64,000 nucleotides of DNA from the NCBI GenBank assembly GCA_014529385.2, contig CM043955.1:143663640-143727639 (forward strand), written 5' to 3'. The DNA is from Adiantum capillus-veneris (Eukaryota; Streptophyta; Polypodiopsida; Polypodiales; Pteridaceae). The translations under genes were made by a program, and so were the position numbers. Below the pieces are notes generated by a model that was given only the letters and a program-made list of their open reading frames with translations, was not told the DNA's origin and searched no databases. Positions 10,093 to 26,395 of this stretch are shown piece after piece; within the stretch, counting starts at the first letter, position 1, and every line of letters starts with the position of its first letter.

Positions 10093-12459
10093 AGCTCCTC
10101 ATCCATGGACGAGGAAGAGAGTTCAAGTGAAGAGATTGATAGCACTCTCAAAGTCATGGCCGTCACCATAAAGGAAACTACCTCATCAAAAGACAACCCA
10201 AGGATCCAAGTGGAGAATGTGTGGGATGCCAGCCTAGAGAAGATGTTATCCAAGGATATAAAGGAAGAAGAAAGGGAGGGTTATGTAAATGTTCTCAAGA
10301 AGCATGCATCATTGTTTATTTCTGATTACACTCACATTACAGGTGTCACTGCAGTGAAGCATCATATCCATCTAAAAGAAGGGAGCAAGCCAGTAGTACA
10401 AAAACTAAGAATATTAGGATTTGTGCAACAAAATGCACTATTGTCCAAGGTGAAGAGACTCTTAGAAGCAGGATTCATATACCCAGTAGAAGATTCAGAA
10501 TGGGTCTTCCCAGTAGTGGTGGTGAGGCCAAAGAAGAATGGTAAATGGCGAGTGTGCATGGATTACAAGCCACTAAATGCTGCAACAAAGAGGGACCACT
10601 TCCCTCTCCCATTTCAAGATGAGATTCTAAATGAAGTAGCAGGCCACGAACGATACACAGTGTGTGATGGCTACTCCGGCTACTTTCAAATACGCATTGC
10701 AGAGGAGGACCAAAAAAAGACTACTTTCATCACACCATGCGGCTGTTTTGCATTTTGAGTCATGCCTTTTGGTCTCACCAACGCTCCAGCCACCTTTCAA
10801 CGATTCATGAATATGGTCTTCCAACCTTACTTTGGTAAGTCCATAAGGGTTTTCATAGATGACTTTTGTATTTACAGCTCCAAAAGTATGCATCTCGGCA
10901 AGATTGATGAAGGATTTACTCGTTTAGCTAAGATGGTTGGACAACTAAACAAGGACAAATGTCACATTGGGGAAAGCAAGGTTACACTATTGGGGCATGT
11001 AGTGTCCATTGATGGAATCGAGGTAGATCTTGAAAAGATAGAAACATTGCTAAATCTACCTTCCCCAACTTCCATCAAACAATTAATCTCTTTCTTGCAA
11101 AAGCTAAGATATTTGAGTAGATTCATACACTTACTCTCCCAAGTGATATTTCCTCTACAACAGCTGACTCGTCCAGAGACACTTGTTTGGAGTGAAGAAA
11201 GTGATAGGCATTTTAGAGAGATAAAAAAAATGTTAGGGTCACTCCCTGTAATCCTCCAACCTTGTTGGGAAGAAACATTCTTTGTAAACCCTAGTGTGGG
11301 AGAAGAGGCCATTGGTGCTGCCCTCCTACAAAAAGATCCAAAAACATCCTTTATGAGGCCTGTGTATTTTGCTAACCGCCTCATGGAAAACACAGAGAAG
11401 GCCTACACCCTGATGGAACAGCTAGTGTTAGCCCTCATGTTTGCGGTAACCAAATTTCAGCCATACTTCCTACCAAAGAGGTTTGTAATTATCACTGTGG
11501 AGGATATGTTTCCCTATGCACTACAACATATGGAAATCTCTGACAAAATAGCAAAGTGGGTGGTGCGACTTCAAGAGTTTGATTATACAATACAGGTTGA
11601 AAGAACAACTCGAGCATGCTTAGCCAACATTTTAACAAACAAGTGCTATGAAAAAGTTTTCCATTTGAAGAGAAAGGAACTTCCACCACCTCCCGCTCTA
11701 GAGGCTCTAGTCAATGCTTATAGCCTCTACTTTGATGGAGCATACAAGAGAACCAAGGATAAGGCAGCTGCAGGCATCGTGGTCTTATCTCCATTGGGAG
11801 AGAGGATCCATGGTGAAGGGATCACTCTAGAAGATGTCCACTCCAACAATGAAGCAGAATATCAAGCTCTAATTCATGGCCTTTGTTGGTGCCTGGATAA
11901 TTCAATTGAAAGATTAAATGCTTTTAGTGACTCCATGCTTTTGGTAAGGCAAGTGCAAGGTACATGGGCTTGCAAAAATGCCAGTCCCTCTACTAAAATG
12001 AGAGAATCCAAAGCTCTTATGAGGAGATTTAGGGAGGCACAAGTACATCATGTGCCAAGAGACCAGAACAAGGATGCAGACCACCTAGCATCATCGAAGT
12101 TAAATGAGTCAATAGTGGGAGCAGTGCCCATCAAACTTCCACTTCAGCAAGGCAAGGAAGACTTAGAAGATATTATGCACATTTTGGAGCAAGGAGAGGC
12201 TCCTAAACACTTGAATGCAGGGGAAAGGAGATGGTTAGCTAGGAAGGCTACCAGGTATCGCATAGTAAATGATAATTTGTATTGTCTTGGTAAGGATGGT
12301 GTGCTTAGGAGAGTGACTTTGAAGAGTGAAATTGAAGAGATTTTAAAAGCTTGTCACGATGATGTGTGCGGAGGACACTTTGCACACGACATCACTAGTA
12401 GAAAGGTTCTACAAGCTGGGTTTACTTGGCCAAGTCTTCATCGTGATGTCAAATACTGA
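10093..12459 (+). pseudogene. Gypsy reverse transcriptase, RNase H and second (archaeal-type) RNase H
   Basis: The same frame continues. RT motifs are WRVCMDYKPLNAAT, then GYSGYFQI, MPFGLTNAPATFQRFMN and the catalytic FIDDFCIYS (F in place of the usual Y). The gypsy RNase H follows (VYFANRLMENTEKAYT region). A second RNase H starts at about 11720 with FDGAY, NNEAEYQAL, FSDS and DADHLAS, so all four acidic/His positions are visible. Dual RNase H is the hallmark of the Tat lineage. Two TGA codons break it, at 10756-10758 just before the MPFGL block and at 12457-12459 inside the integrase zinc finger. Both look like single-base changes because the frame is kept. Confidence 0.9.
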
Positions 12460-13434
12460 TGTCAAACATGTGATGAATGTCAAAAAGCAGGACCGGGACG
12501 GCTCATAGCTGAACCTCAGAACCCAATAAAGGTATATGGGCCCTTTGAGAAGTGGGGAATTGATGCCATAGGGCCTCTACCACGCACTCAGTCAGGTAAA
12601 GAGTACATCATTATGGGAGTAGACTACATGACTAGATGGGCTGAGGCTATGCCAACCAATAGAATTACTACTAAGGATGTGAGTCAGTTCATCTTTGACC
12701 ACATCTGTTGCCGGTTTGGCACCCCTCTTGAAATACTATCTGATAGAGGACCAAGGTTTAGAGCAGACTTGGTAGGAGAACTCATGCAGAAGCTAAATAT
12801 TCAGCATCAACACTCTACTCCTTACTACCCTCAGTGCAATGGCTTGGTGGAAAAGGTAAATGGAATCATTTGCAAAATTCTCACCAAACAGGTACATGCC
12901 AGGCGCCAAGATTGGGACAAACACCTGAATGGAGCTCTATGGGCCTATAGAACCTCCTTCAAAACCGCATTAGGGTACACACCCTTTCATTTGGTTTATG
13001 GAAAGGAGGCATTGTTGCCCATTGAAGTGAAGTTAACAAGTCTTCGAATATTGGGTAGCCAGGTAGGCTCTCAAAAGGATAAAGTACATCAAAGGATCAT
13101 GGATCTAGAGAGGCTGCAATTGGATCGTGAAGAAGCCATCAACCACTACTCTGAAGAAGCAGAGAAGCGCAGAGAAAAGTTCAGCAAAAAGTTAGCATCT
13201 AAAGACATCAAAAAGGGATCTCTAGTGCTTCGATATGACAATCGCTTCGACACTCATAGGGATGGAAAGTTTCTTTTTCGATGGGAAGGCCCGTTCTTGG
13301 TCACCAAAAAGTTCAAAAATGGCTCTTATAGACTTCAAGACGTTGATGGTAAAGTGCACGAGACCAGGACAAATGGATGGCGTCTAAAGCCTTATCACAT
13401 CAGAATAAGGTCAGCCCAAGATCACACAGAGTAG
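12460..13434 (+). pseudogene. Gypsy integrase
   Basis: The H2C2 finger starts just upstream (CHDDVCGGH) and is completed here by CQTCDEC. The core has the D-D-E triad in the contexts VDYMTRW, LSDRGPRF and GLVEKVN. The C-terminal region has the usual GPFLV block and no chromodomain. The frame is open from 12460 to the TAG at 13432-13434. It would insert cDNA into chromosomal DNA. It is not expressible as part of one polyprotein because of four upstream stops. Confidence 0.9.
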
Positions 13435-13460
13435 GCTAGAGGCATAAATACCTCTAGCCA

Positions 13461-13475
13461 GGTTTGGGGGGGCTA
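13461..13475 (+). promoter_or_regulatory. Gypsy polypurine tract
   Basis: GGTTTGGGGGGGCTA directly precedes the TG of LTR 2 and primes plus-strand synthesis in this element class. Confidence 0.7.
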
Positions 13476-14754
13476 TGATCCGAGCCTATCACAAATTTTT
13501 TGTTTACTATATTTTGTTGGTTTTCCCTACTTCTAGAGGTTTACAATAAAAGAAAGAGTGAGAACAATCTCTTGGAAAAACTCAAAAAATGACTTGATGG
13601 GAATTTTTCCTTGACTAGTTCACAGGAGGTGAAAGGTAGAACCTAGTGGTAAAGGGAAGGGAAATATGTAAATGTGAAAAGAAAAGATATAATGTGTTTG
13701 TGGAGCCATGCACCCATGATTCAAGGGTCATGAGGGGCTCATATCATCATGGCTTTGGAGCCATATGATGATTCAAACAGATGGGACCCAGGTGAAAGAC
13801 TTGGTGAAGGAAGGAAACAGACAAATGATTTTGCTGGATTTTTTAAAAATACGTCCACTCTGATCCAAGAAAAGTTGTCTTCATCAAAGTTGTAGCTTAT
13901 GAGCTGGAGATTCTAACCATATGTTTTTTATAATTTTTGCAGCTACGGTCTAGGATATATGGCAAAAATGGTGGATGCCAATTTTTTCAACTGTGGTGGA
14001 GACCACCCCCTCTACCTTTACACACACACCCTTCCTTTTCCACATTGAGTCCTTCTCTAAAAATCAGCCATTAGTCTCCTCACCCTCCCCTCCTTCCTCC
14101 TCTCTCTCAAGCTCATAAAACCATCACAAATTCCTCTTCTAATCACCTCTCAAATCATGCTTAATCTTGTTGTAATTCATAAGTTTTCATTCAACCCCTT
14201 TCTATTATTACTCGATATGCATTGATTTTATGTAGATTCTTTACATTTTAAAATAAGGAAGCTCTTGGGCTCAAGCTATGGAGGAAGGAGTGAAGACAAC
14301 ACAAGTGATGATGGAGCCAATTAGTTGCAAATTGGTCAACAAATCACTTGGAAGGAGCTTCTTCATTGGTGGAATGTCCCTAATCAAGCTTCATTTGTAC
14401 AAATTGCACTTCGATCTTAACCTCACTCCTAATCACTCTCTTGCCTATATAAAGAGGCCCCCCCCTTTGTAATTTCAAGTCTCCCTCAGCCTCATTGAGT
14501 CTTTGTATCACTCATCATGAGCCCATAAAGCTCATTCATTCACTCTATTCTTTGCACAATCTAGAGTGCAACCTCCCCTTCTCTTACTTATGTTAATTAA
14601 GAGATATCTTTTATGTGTGTGTGAGAGTGCTTGATGTGATTTTGGCTAAATCTTGAGTTGTTGTTTAGTAATCTACATGCTATTTGTGTTGGGAGTGCTT
14701 GAAGTTATCCATTCCTTGCACACACATTGAGGTTAATGCTTCATTCATAGTGAT

Positions 14755-14833
<79 letters not shown>

Positions 14834-14956
14834 CCTCCTTGCGTAGCGGTCCTAGTCCACGCTTCCAAGACTAGGTGGTGCCCTCATCTCATTTCCCTTG
14901 TGGCGCAATGGAGTTTGTTTTGGTGTAGAGGCCACCATTCCAAATTTCCTTCGTCA
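13476..14956 (+). repeat. Gypsy LTR 2 (1481 bp)
   Basis: Nearly identical to LTR 1. The length difference is mainly in the CT tract (14756-14830). A TATA box is at 14446-14454. It is followed by another primer site and internal region rather than by flanking DNA, which makes it the middle LTR of the tandem. Confidence 0.92.
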
Positions 14957-15006
14957 TAAATTGGTGCCCCCACTGAGGAGTTCTCAAGCAGCGCTCTGCC
15001 AATCCT

Positions 15007-15510
15007 ATGAAGGAAGGTCCATCAAATTCTCCAAGACTTCCACTATGGTCTTCCCAAGAAGCTCGAGAGAAGAAGCATCTTTATCGACAAACGGCACGTA
15101 TGCGGGTAAAGAGAGTTAACTACATACACCCTTCTTTGCTTCAAGGAAAATCTTGTAGTCATCAAGTCCCTAGGTCAAAGCATTGTGTTGACTACTTCAT
15201 GGCTAGTGTGAAGACACTTCCTTTGAATCCTCGACTTCTGGTGGTGAAAGCACTCTCAAACTCGGGTATTAACAAGTTTTTCGAGGGGGAGCTACACATC
15301 AATGGTGTGCGGTATTGGCAAGAGTCTACATATGGTGATGCACTCCAACTACTACTATCAAGAAGGCTCAAGGTGGTTGAGAAGGTAGCCATTGAACCCT
15401 ATGAACTCTACAAAGCTGAAGATGGTCACACCAAAGCTAGGCTAATCACTGGTGAACAATTTCTTCGCATCTCTCAAATGGTGGGATCCAAGAGAGCTGA
15501 ACTTCAATGA
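15007..15510 (+). CDS. Second copy of gypsy ORF1, 167 aa
   Basis: Same length and start context as 7284-7787, with only a few residue differences (R to H near residue 23, C to Y near 132, I to F near 150). Conservation of the open frame in both copies is weak support that it codes, since the copies are young. It sits behind LTR 2 and would be driven by it. Confidence 0.5.
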   Translation: MKEGPSNSPRLPLWSSQEAREKKHLYRQTARMRVKRVNYIHPSLLQGKSCSHQVPRSKHCVDYFMASVKTLPLNPRLLVVKALSNSGINKFFEGELHINGVRYWQESTYGDALQLLLSRRLKVVEKVAIEPYELYKAEDGHTKARLITGEQFLRISQMVGSKRAELQ

Positions 15511-16057
15511 AGTGCTTCATGGAAGTTTGTAGTTAATGCACAAATGAATAATCCCATTTTCTACAACTTTCAATCAATTTAGAATATTAGGGTGAATGTG
15601 TGCATTGATAGACAGATTTTTTTCCAACAAAGATTGGTCTTCTATTTTGGAGTTGAGAGGTTGAGAGAGATATTGTTGTCCCCTGACCCTATAATATTTC
15701 CTATTTTGGAGTATAATGTATCTTTTGATGTTCACATCTTCATCTTGCTTTAAGCATACTCCATGAATCATAGGGATTTATATGGACCTATCCAACCTCT
15801 TGCTAGACAAACTGTGCATATAATAGCTAGCACAAAGCTTAGGTTCCAAAACATCATAAGGAACTTACTAGGCTCTCGTCGTCTAGCTGAGATTAATGCA
15901 TCTATCAATCCATATATTCTACCCTTAATAAGATATGATTTGGGCCTAGACGTTTTCATCTTTGTGTTGTATTGAGAGGAAGGCAACCCATCGTATCATG
16001 GCTTTCCCTAATTCTTTTGGGCATAGTGGGAAAATGCTGGGGATTTTTTGGATAACT
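15511..16057 (+). pseudogene. Truncated second internal region (leader and first codons of gag)
   Basis: Matches 7788-8335 closely, then stops after GATAACT at 16057 and jumps into the CT tract of LTR 3. All of gag after its first about 30 codons, and all of pol, is missing. Confidence 0.9.
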
Positions 16058-16155
<98 letters not shown>

Positions 16156-16272
16156 TGCGTAGCGGTCCTAGTCCACGCTTCCAAGACTAGGTGGTGCCCT
16201 CATCTCATTTCCCTTGTGGCGCAATGGAGTTTGTTTTGGTGTAGAGGCCGCCATTCCAAATTTCCTTCGTCA
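16058..16272 (+). repeat. Gypsy LTR 3, 3' end only
   Basis: CT microsatellite (16060-16153), then the LTR end shared with LTRs 1 and 2 (CTTGCGTAGCGG to TTCGTCA). Followed by GTAG, the right target-site duplication (16273-16276). Confidence 0.92.
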
Positions 16273-18490
<2,218 letters not shown>

Positions 18491-18509
18491 CCACCCTAAC
18501 CCAGGTGCC

Positions 18510-18558
18510 ATACACAATGGGTCTTGGCAGTAGGCCCATTGTGTATGGGCCTACTACC
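18510..18558 (-). other. Bistable hairpin cassette, copy 1
   Basis: Two overlapping inverted repeats share their middle. ATACACAATGGG (18510-18521) pairs with CCCATTGTGTAT (18535-18546). GGCAGTAGGCCCAT (18526-18539) pairs with ATGGGCCTACTACC (18545-18558, one mismatch). Only one stem can form at a time. The cassette recurs at 22074-22117 beside another TG tract. Confidence 0.75.
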
Positions 18559-19065
18559 TCACCAGAAAGATGAGATTTCTGATATAAAAAAATATATATA
18601 AGAGTGGCCCTAAAAAGGGGAGATTTTTCTATAGATAAAGTCCTCAAGGAAGACATCACTCCTGTAGGAGTTTTAAGGCTCTGTCAGCTAGTTTGAAGTA
18701 AGTATGGTTGTCATTGAGTAGCAGTTGGGAGAGAAGCGTAAGGCAAGTCATCTTGTTCCAAAAAGTCATCTTGTTCAACATATGAGTAGAAAGTACCTGT
18801 AATAGTCAAGAAGCCAATTTGTCAAAGCATAGGTAAGTAGAATTGGATCAACCTGCTACTTAAAAACGACTGAGCCATAAAGACTATAATAGTCGTGAGA
18901 GGGAATCCAGTCTATAGTCAAGGAGAGACCACCTAACACCTTTCGACCAGTTAAGGAATTACAGACAGTGGGTCACTCAAAGCCTATAGACAAAAACATA
19001 TCTAAAGCCAGCATCCTAGTCCTCCCACTTTCCTAGGAGGGCTTGGTGTTTAAAGGTGTGTGAGT
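18559..19065 (-). repeat. PLE leader-like segment between hairpin and module B
   Basis: The right end (about 18950-19060) resembles 28550-28685, the segment upstream of the RT-bearing PLE ORF: both contain CACCTAACACC, a tract like ACAGTGGGTC and GCCAGCATCC, then a short GTGTG run. The left part is unmatched. Probably the remnant of a PLE copy with its ORF deleted. Confidence 0.5.
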
Positions 19066-22051
<2,986 letters not shown>

Positions 22052-22073
22052 CTGCCCTAACCCAGGCACCACA

Positions 22074-22117
22074 CACAATGGGTCGGTAGTAGGCCCATTG
22101 TGTATGGGCCTACTACC
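22074..22117 (-). other. Bistable hairpin cassette, copy 2
   Basis: GGTAGTAGGCCCAT (22085-22098) and ATGGGCCTACTACC (22104-22117) form a perfect 14-bp stem with a 5-base loop. ACACAATGGG (from 22074) can pair instead with CCCATTGTGT. It lies about 45 bases beyond the stop of the minus-strand RT, in its 3' untranslated region. Confidence 0.75.
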
Positions 22118-22160
22118 TTATAAGAGATATGAGATTCTCTTTCTGAAACAATAGTCCAGG

Positions 22161-24060
22161 CTAGTTATGCCAAATGAGAGCTTGTATGATGATGTTTCGG
22201 ATCTGATTCGGATTAAATCTGTTATAGCAGTATTTTTTAACTAGTACAGATATCTCTTCCCAAGCCAAGGAAGGGGTAGATGAAGAGTAGTAGATTAAGT
22301 AAAGAAAGCCAATACAGGAGCAAATAGAGGCTTTGTATGGACTATTGCTAATTCTTTTAATGAATTCTATGAGGGGTAGCTTAAAAAGATCCTTTCTCCA
22401 GACAATCCTAAGGTCATATCCACCTGTAGATGGGGAGTGAAGGGATATTGAAAGATTAAGAACTTGGACAGATTTGCAAAAATCCCCAAAAATTGATGAG
22501 TAATCTGGGAGGGAAGTGGGCCCAATTTTTAGGCAGTGAGGGTAAATTAGACCAATCTCATTAGAGAACTCCCTATTGTTAATACTAAGCAAGTCATCCA
22601 TGTATCTAAAAGTATGATTAAATAGTGGAAGTTTTTTATGGCCAGTTTCCATGTTCTTAAGACACCATCTGTATTCAAAGAAAGCAAGGTAAATATTGCA
22701 CATAAGTGGTGAGCAAGAGAAACCCATAGGGATGCCAAGGCATTGGTTAAAGCAGCAGCCGCCTGAAATAATAGTATAGTTATTCAACAGCCAAGAAATA
22801 TAGGAGCAAAGTTTTGACTCATTGAAGTGTGGAGGATGCACGGAGTGAGATACTTGAATCCATCTAGGTTTCTTGGATAAAGAAATGAAACGATATTTTC
22901 GTTGTTTAGCATTAGCAAAGGCTAAATTAATAACCTTGGCCAAAACAGCCTTAAGGCCGAGATCCCCATTAAGTGGAATGTTTTCGTAGCATTGTGTAAT
23001 ATCAGCGGTAAAGATGTGGAAGATATGTTGAGGAAGGTTAAGTGTGACTTCTGTAGCGTTTTTAGTTAACCAGAAGGGATTATATTGGATATTTAGGAAA
23101 TCCTGGCAGATCTCTGCTTCTCTGCACAAATGAGCTCAAATTCTATGAGAATAAGGTCAAGGCAAAGAGTAATATCTTTGGTGATAACAGAAAAGATATA
23201 GTCGGAGGCATCACATATCCATCTGAACTTATTTTTGTGGAATTTATATGTAGGAAACAGTAATGGTAACTTTGTGTTACTTACCGAGTACCCAAGCAGT
23301 CCTAAATGTTTAGAAATCTTGTTAGAGATATTTTGAGGCGTATTGTCAGTATGACAGAATTCTTTACCTGATACTCGATCCCAAGCGGCTTTCCAAGCTA
23401 GGTATTTGCACATAACAGTGGGACAGTTGGAGCTTTTTTCAAGCCTGACAACAACCATTTATCTGAGATTAGCTGAAAATCAAGAGCAGTTGAGATGTAA
23501 GCCAAGAGCTATCAAAAGAAAGCCACTTCCCAGGAAGTTGAGAAATTCTATGAAGGAAACATTCCTTCACTAATTCCTCTAAGTCCGGTAGGACTGTCAT
23601 CTCCAGTCGGAGAGCACTAGACAAGGTCAGTGAGGCAGCTAAGTAAAGCTGATAGGGCAAGGTAGGGGTTTTTTGGAAAGTTAGGTATATGATTGAGCCC
23701 TTTGGCAAATAGCTTATGTATTATGGCATTATCAATAATGCTAAGATCCTGGGTGCAGACATGGTTACCAATTCCTTCAAAATTCCTGCAGAATGTGGCA
23801 AAATGAATGCATTTACATTGAGGGATTGCTTCTTGCTGAAGAAAGTCATTATTTAATACTAATCCTTTTAGAGGATGATGATATTTCCATCCTATGAGAA
23901 TATTGTCAAGCAATTTATGATTCCCAAAAAGTAAGTCAAAGCACTCACAAAAAAGATTTTTTGGTTGAATCCAATCGAGGAGTACACCGTGAAAGAGACA
24001 GTGTATGTAGATAGAACCACATTTCAGATCTTGTCTCTGCTGAGAATTCTTCTTCCACAA
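22161..24060 (-). pseudogene. Penelope-like reverse transcriptase of the CxC class
   Basis: Read on the minus strand, several frames must be joined (breaks near 23690, 23465 and 23115). In order: a CKC motif (23817-23809) followed by QDLSIIDN and FAKGLNHIPNFPKNP, the linker typical of N-terminal-endonuclease PLEs (Naiad/Chlamys); LPLLFPTYKFHKN with FRWICDASD, the template-binding region; motif A FTADITQCYENIPL (Asp codon at 23003); motif B GIPMGFSCSPLMCNIYL; and the catalytic YMDD (22604-22593) followed by LLSINN. The C terminus is at 22161. The type of element is firm; the exact clade is inference. PLE RTs are related to telomerase and work by target-primed synthesis. Confidence 0.8.
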
Positions 24061-25170
24061 GGGTTTATAGAGATCTGCAATACATGGGTTAGAATTCAGG
24101 GAAGTTCCTGATGGCAGGAACCTTGGCTCTCCCTCTTGTAAAGCTACGATTTTTTCCTTGATTAGACGAAGAGCTAGGTGTTAAAAAAGAGGTGAAAGAG
24201 TTGGGAGTAATCAAGGAGTTAGCTCTTTTTAGAGCAGGAGAATCATCATCTTCAATACAAGGTTTAAGAAGACTAGTGATGAGCTTGACCCCTTCAAAGT
24301 CAGCATTAGTGGTGACGTATAGACCGGGTTCATCTGCTTTTAGCTTTTCAAAATATCATGCATAAGACCACGGAAGATATTAAAGGAAATTTGTACAATC
24401 ACAATCTGCTTAGCTTGTCCACCTAACGAGGAGCAGATAAGGGACAGATAAAAGTCGACCGGTTTCTCTGGGAATAATAGATCCAGATGGTTGAGGATAA
24501 ACCATACTGCATGATCAAACCACATGATGCTTGATTCACAGGAAGCTTTGGGGTCAAGAAATCTACAAGCACATTTCACATAGGGCCAGAAGATATTCCA
24601 GATAGACTCATTGTAGAAATTCGGGTTACTCTTAGCAAATTCCATGTTACCCTTAGTGCGTATGTATAATCCTTCATTTGAAGGGCATTTGGAGTGGTCG
24701 ATGAGATGGAGGTTGAAGGGTGCTTTAATGAGCTTCCCTTTGTCCAGGAACTGTCCACCTTTAAGAATCTTGAGTGTGCAGTCTTCCACAGTCGAGGCAG
24801 GAAGGTTAGCAAGGTACACCCAGGTTTCACTAAGAATTGGAGCCAAGAAAGCTTTGTTAGGCAGAACCCACAGTTGATGGTCAACTCCGAGGGACTCAAT
24901 TTCGATTTGTCTTACTGGTAAGACAGGAAAAACTTTAGAGATTTTTGGTACCATCTCAAGGAGGTTAGAGTCATTGAGGGAGCAAAGATTATTTTGAAAT
25001 TCTTTCACTGCTTCTAGTGTTGCACTATCTCGATAGAAGATGCCACCACTTTGAGGGATGGAGGGGGCATTTGGTGTGCAGACAAACGAGGGGTTAAGCC
25101 CACATAATTTTCTAAGGAAGTTAGACAGTCAGCGCCAGAGGAAGAGAAGAGGGCAAGCTCTTGCTGATAC
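24061..25170 (-). pseudogene. PLE ORF, N-terminal region proximal to RT, unknown domain
   Basis: The reading continues upstream of the CKC motif through 222 open codons (25008-24340), and a shifted frame links it to RT. I see no GIY-YIG endonuclease signature. Two similar short motifs occur about 115 codons apart: NEGLYIRTKG near 24670 and DEPGLYVTT near 24325, suggesting an internal repeat. There are scattered Cys pairs (CACRF). The frame runs without a break into the sequence beyond the inserted LTR, showing the ORF was continuous before that insertion. Confidence 0.55.
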
Positions 25171-25854
25171 TGTGAGGTCCCCACCCCGCCGTATCAAACG
25201 GCGGATCTGATGGTGAACCTGGTGGCCACTAGATCTATAGCGAAAGCAAACAAAGTGGTTCAGGGTTCAACTAGCGGACGATCTCTCATCACAAAGTGAG
25301 TCGAGTTCGAGCCTACTAGTAATGAGATCTAGCTCCACCTCGCAGGGGAAGCGTACTTAACCTATCTAGCGATCCTAAGACCCACCTTCCAAGAGGAGAG
25401 AAACCTCGAGTGCCTTTTTCCCCATGTTTCAGAGGCACGTACACTTGAGACTTCGCCGCTCTAAGGGCAATGAGTATTACTAGTATGGATTTAAACACTA
25501 TGGGGACAGAGAGTTCCCAACCAATCGGGACCACCCTTCTCATAGGCATTGGCAACCTGAGCCAAGCCCCCACTTTCGACCCCCACACTCACATTTCCTT
25601 GTGTGTCCTAATTACTACCACAATGGTTGTTCAACATATAAGTTCCTTGATTAGATTCTGATTCACAAGGTTCGTTAATACAGCCCTTCAATCCATATTG
25701 CAAAGCGGCACCAAGATAGTACTCTAGTAAAAATTCTACTCAAACTTATTCATTAAAATTCCAATGTTCTGGAGGTACAACATCCCCCCTCCAGCGAGAG
25801 TTTACTCCTCCCGTTGTCGCCTAGCTGCCCATACAACTAGGTATGTCCACCGCA

Positions 25855-25985
25855 TAGAAAGCACGACATGGACATTCCCACCGCTTAACAGCAAACGTGG
25901 GTTCCCACCGCTTAACCAGCAGATGTGGGTATCCACCGCTTAACCAGCAGTCGTGGATTCAAGAGCCCTTAACCAGGAACTCTGC
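25855..25985. repeat. Short tandem repeat, CCACCGCTTAACCAGCAG unit
   Basis: About four degenerate units of roughly 28 bp built on CCACCGCTTAAC followed by a GTGG. Confidence 0.8.
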
Positions 25986-26250
25986 CCTCTGTGATCAGGA
26001 GGGGGTTCATGACTAATTCAACATTGGAAATAGAATGAACATGCCGAGCTAAATTTTCCCTAGCAGACATTATTTCCTATTGCAAACAGTATATCCGTCA
26101 ATCATTTCTTTCCTACTTTACACTTTAATATACAAATGAATTCAATTGCCGAGGTTTCCGTCGGATTTTTTCAACATGTTTGGGGATATGTTCATTCCTA
26201 GCAAAACGTATGCAATGTTAAATTAAACAACTTGAATAAAATTGTGACCT

Positions 26251-26395
26251 ACCTCTTCCATTTCTTTGTCAATGGCCTGTGAGATGGCCGGTGCTTGCTC
26301 GTCCATGGGAGCTTTTCCTTTCCCATTCACATTGCTCGTTCCCGCCTCGCGGTCGTGGGCACCACCGAAGCGAGTTCTCTTAACCTGGCCATTTT
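26251..26395 (-). other. Putative LTR-borne short exon with splice donor
   Basis: An open minus-strand stretch contains KRTR, a short gap, then D-x-EAG, and ends at GAAGAG followed by GTAGGT (donor at 26252-26251). The related LTR at 50413-50578 has KRTR, D-x-EAG and CCCAG/GTGGGT in the same place, and both are followed about 50 bases on by GCATTGCATACGT-like sequence. An ATG lies one base out of frame. Coding is inferred from this parallel only. Confidence 0.35.

Larger units (their letters stand above)
5765..16272 (+). mobile_element. Tat-like Ty3/gypsy element in tandem form (LTR-int-LTR-partial int-LTR end)
   Basis: Three LTR segments (5765-7233, 13476-14956, 16058-16272) bracket one full and one partial internal region. 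GTAG (or GTAGT if the first T is counted) flanks the whole block at 5761 and 16273. The flanking DNA rejoins to match the unbroken paralogue at 19810-19830. This is a single insertion that later became a tandem by LTR recombination and then lost most of its second internal region. LTRs 1 and 2 are nearly identical, so the insertion is fairly young. Lineage: RT, RNase H and a second RNase H before integrase point to Tat. Confidence 0.9.

Noticed and set aside
25255-25315. tRNA-like or SINE promoter (AGTTCGAGCCT resembles a B box)
   Set aside because: No matching A box at the right distance and no cloverleaf; it lies within the solo LTR.
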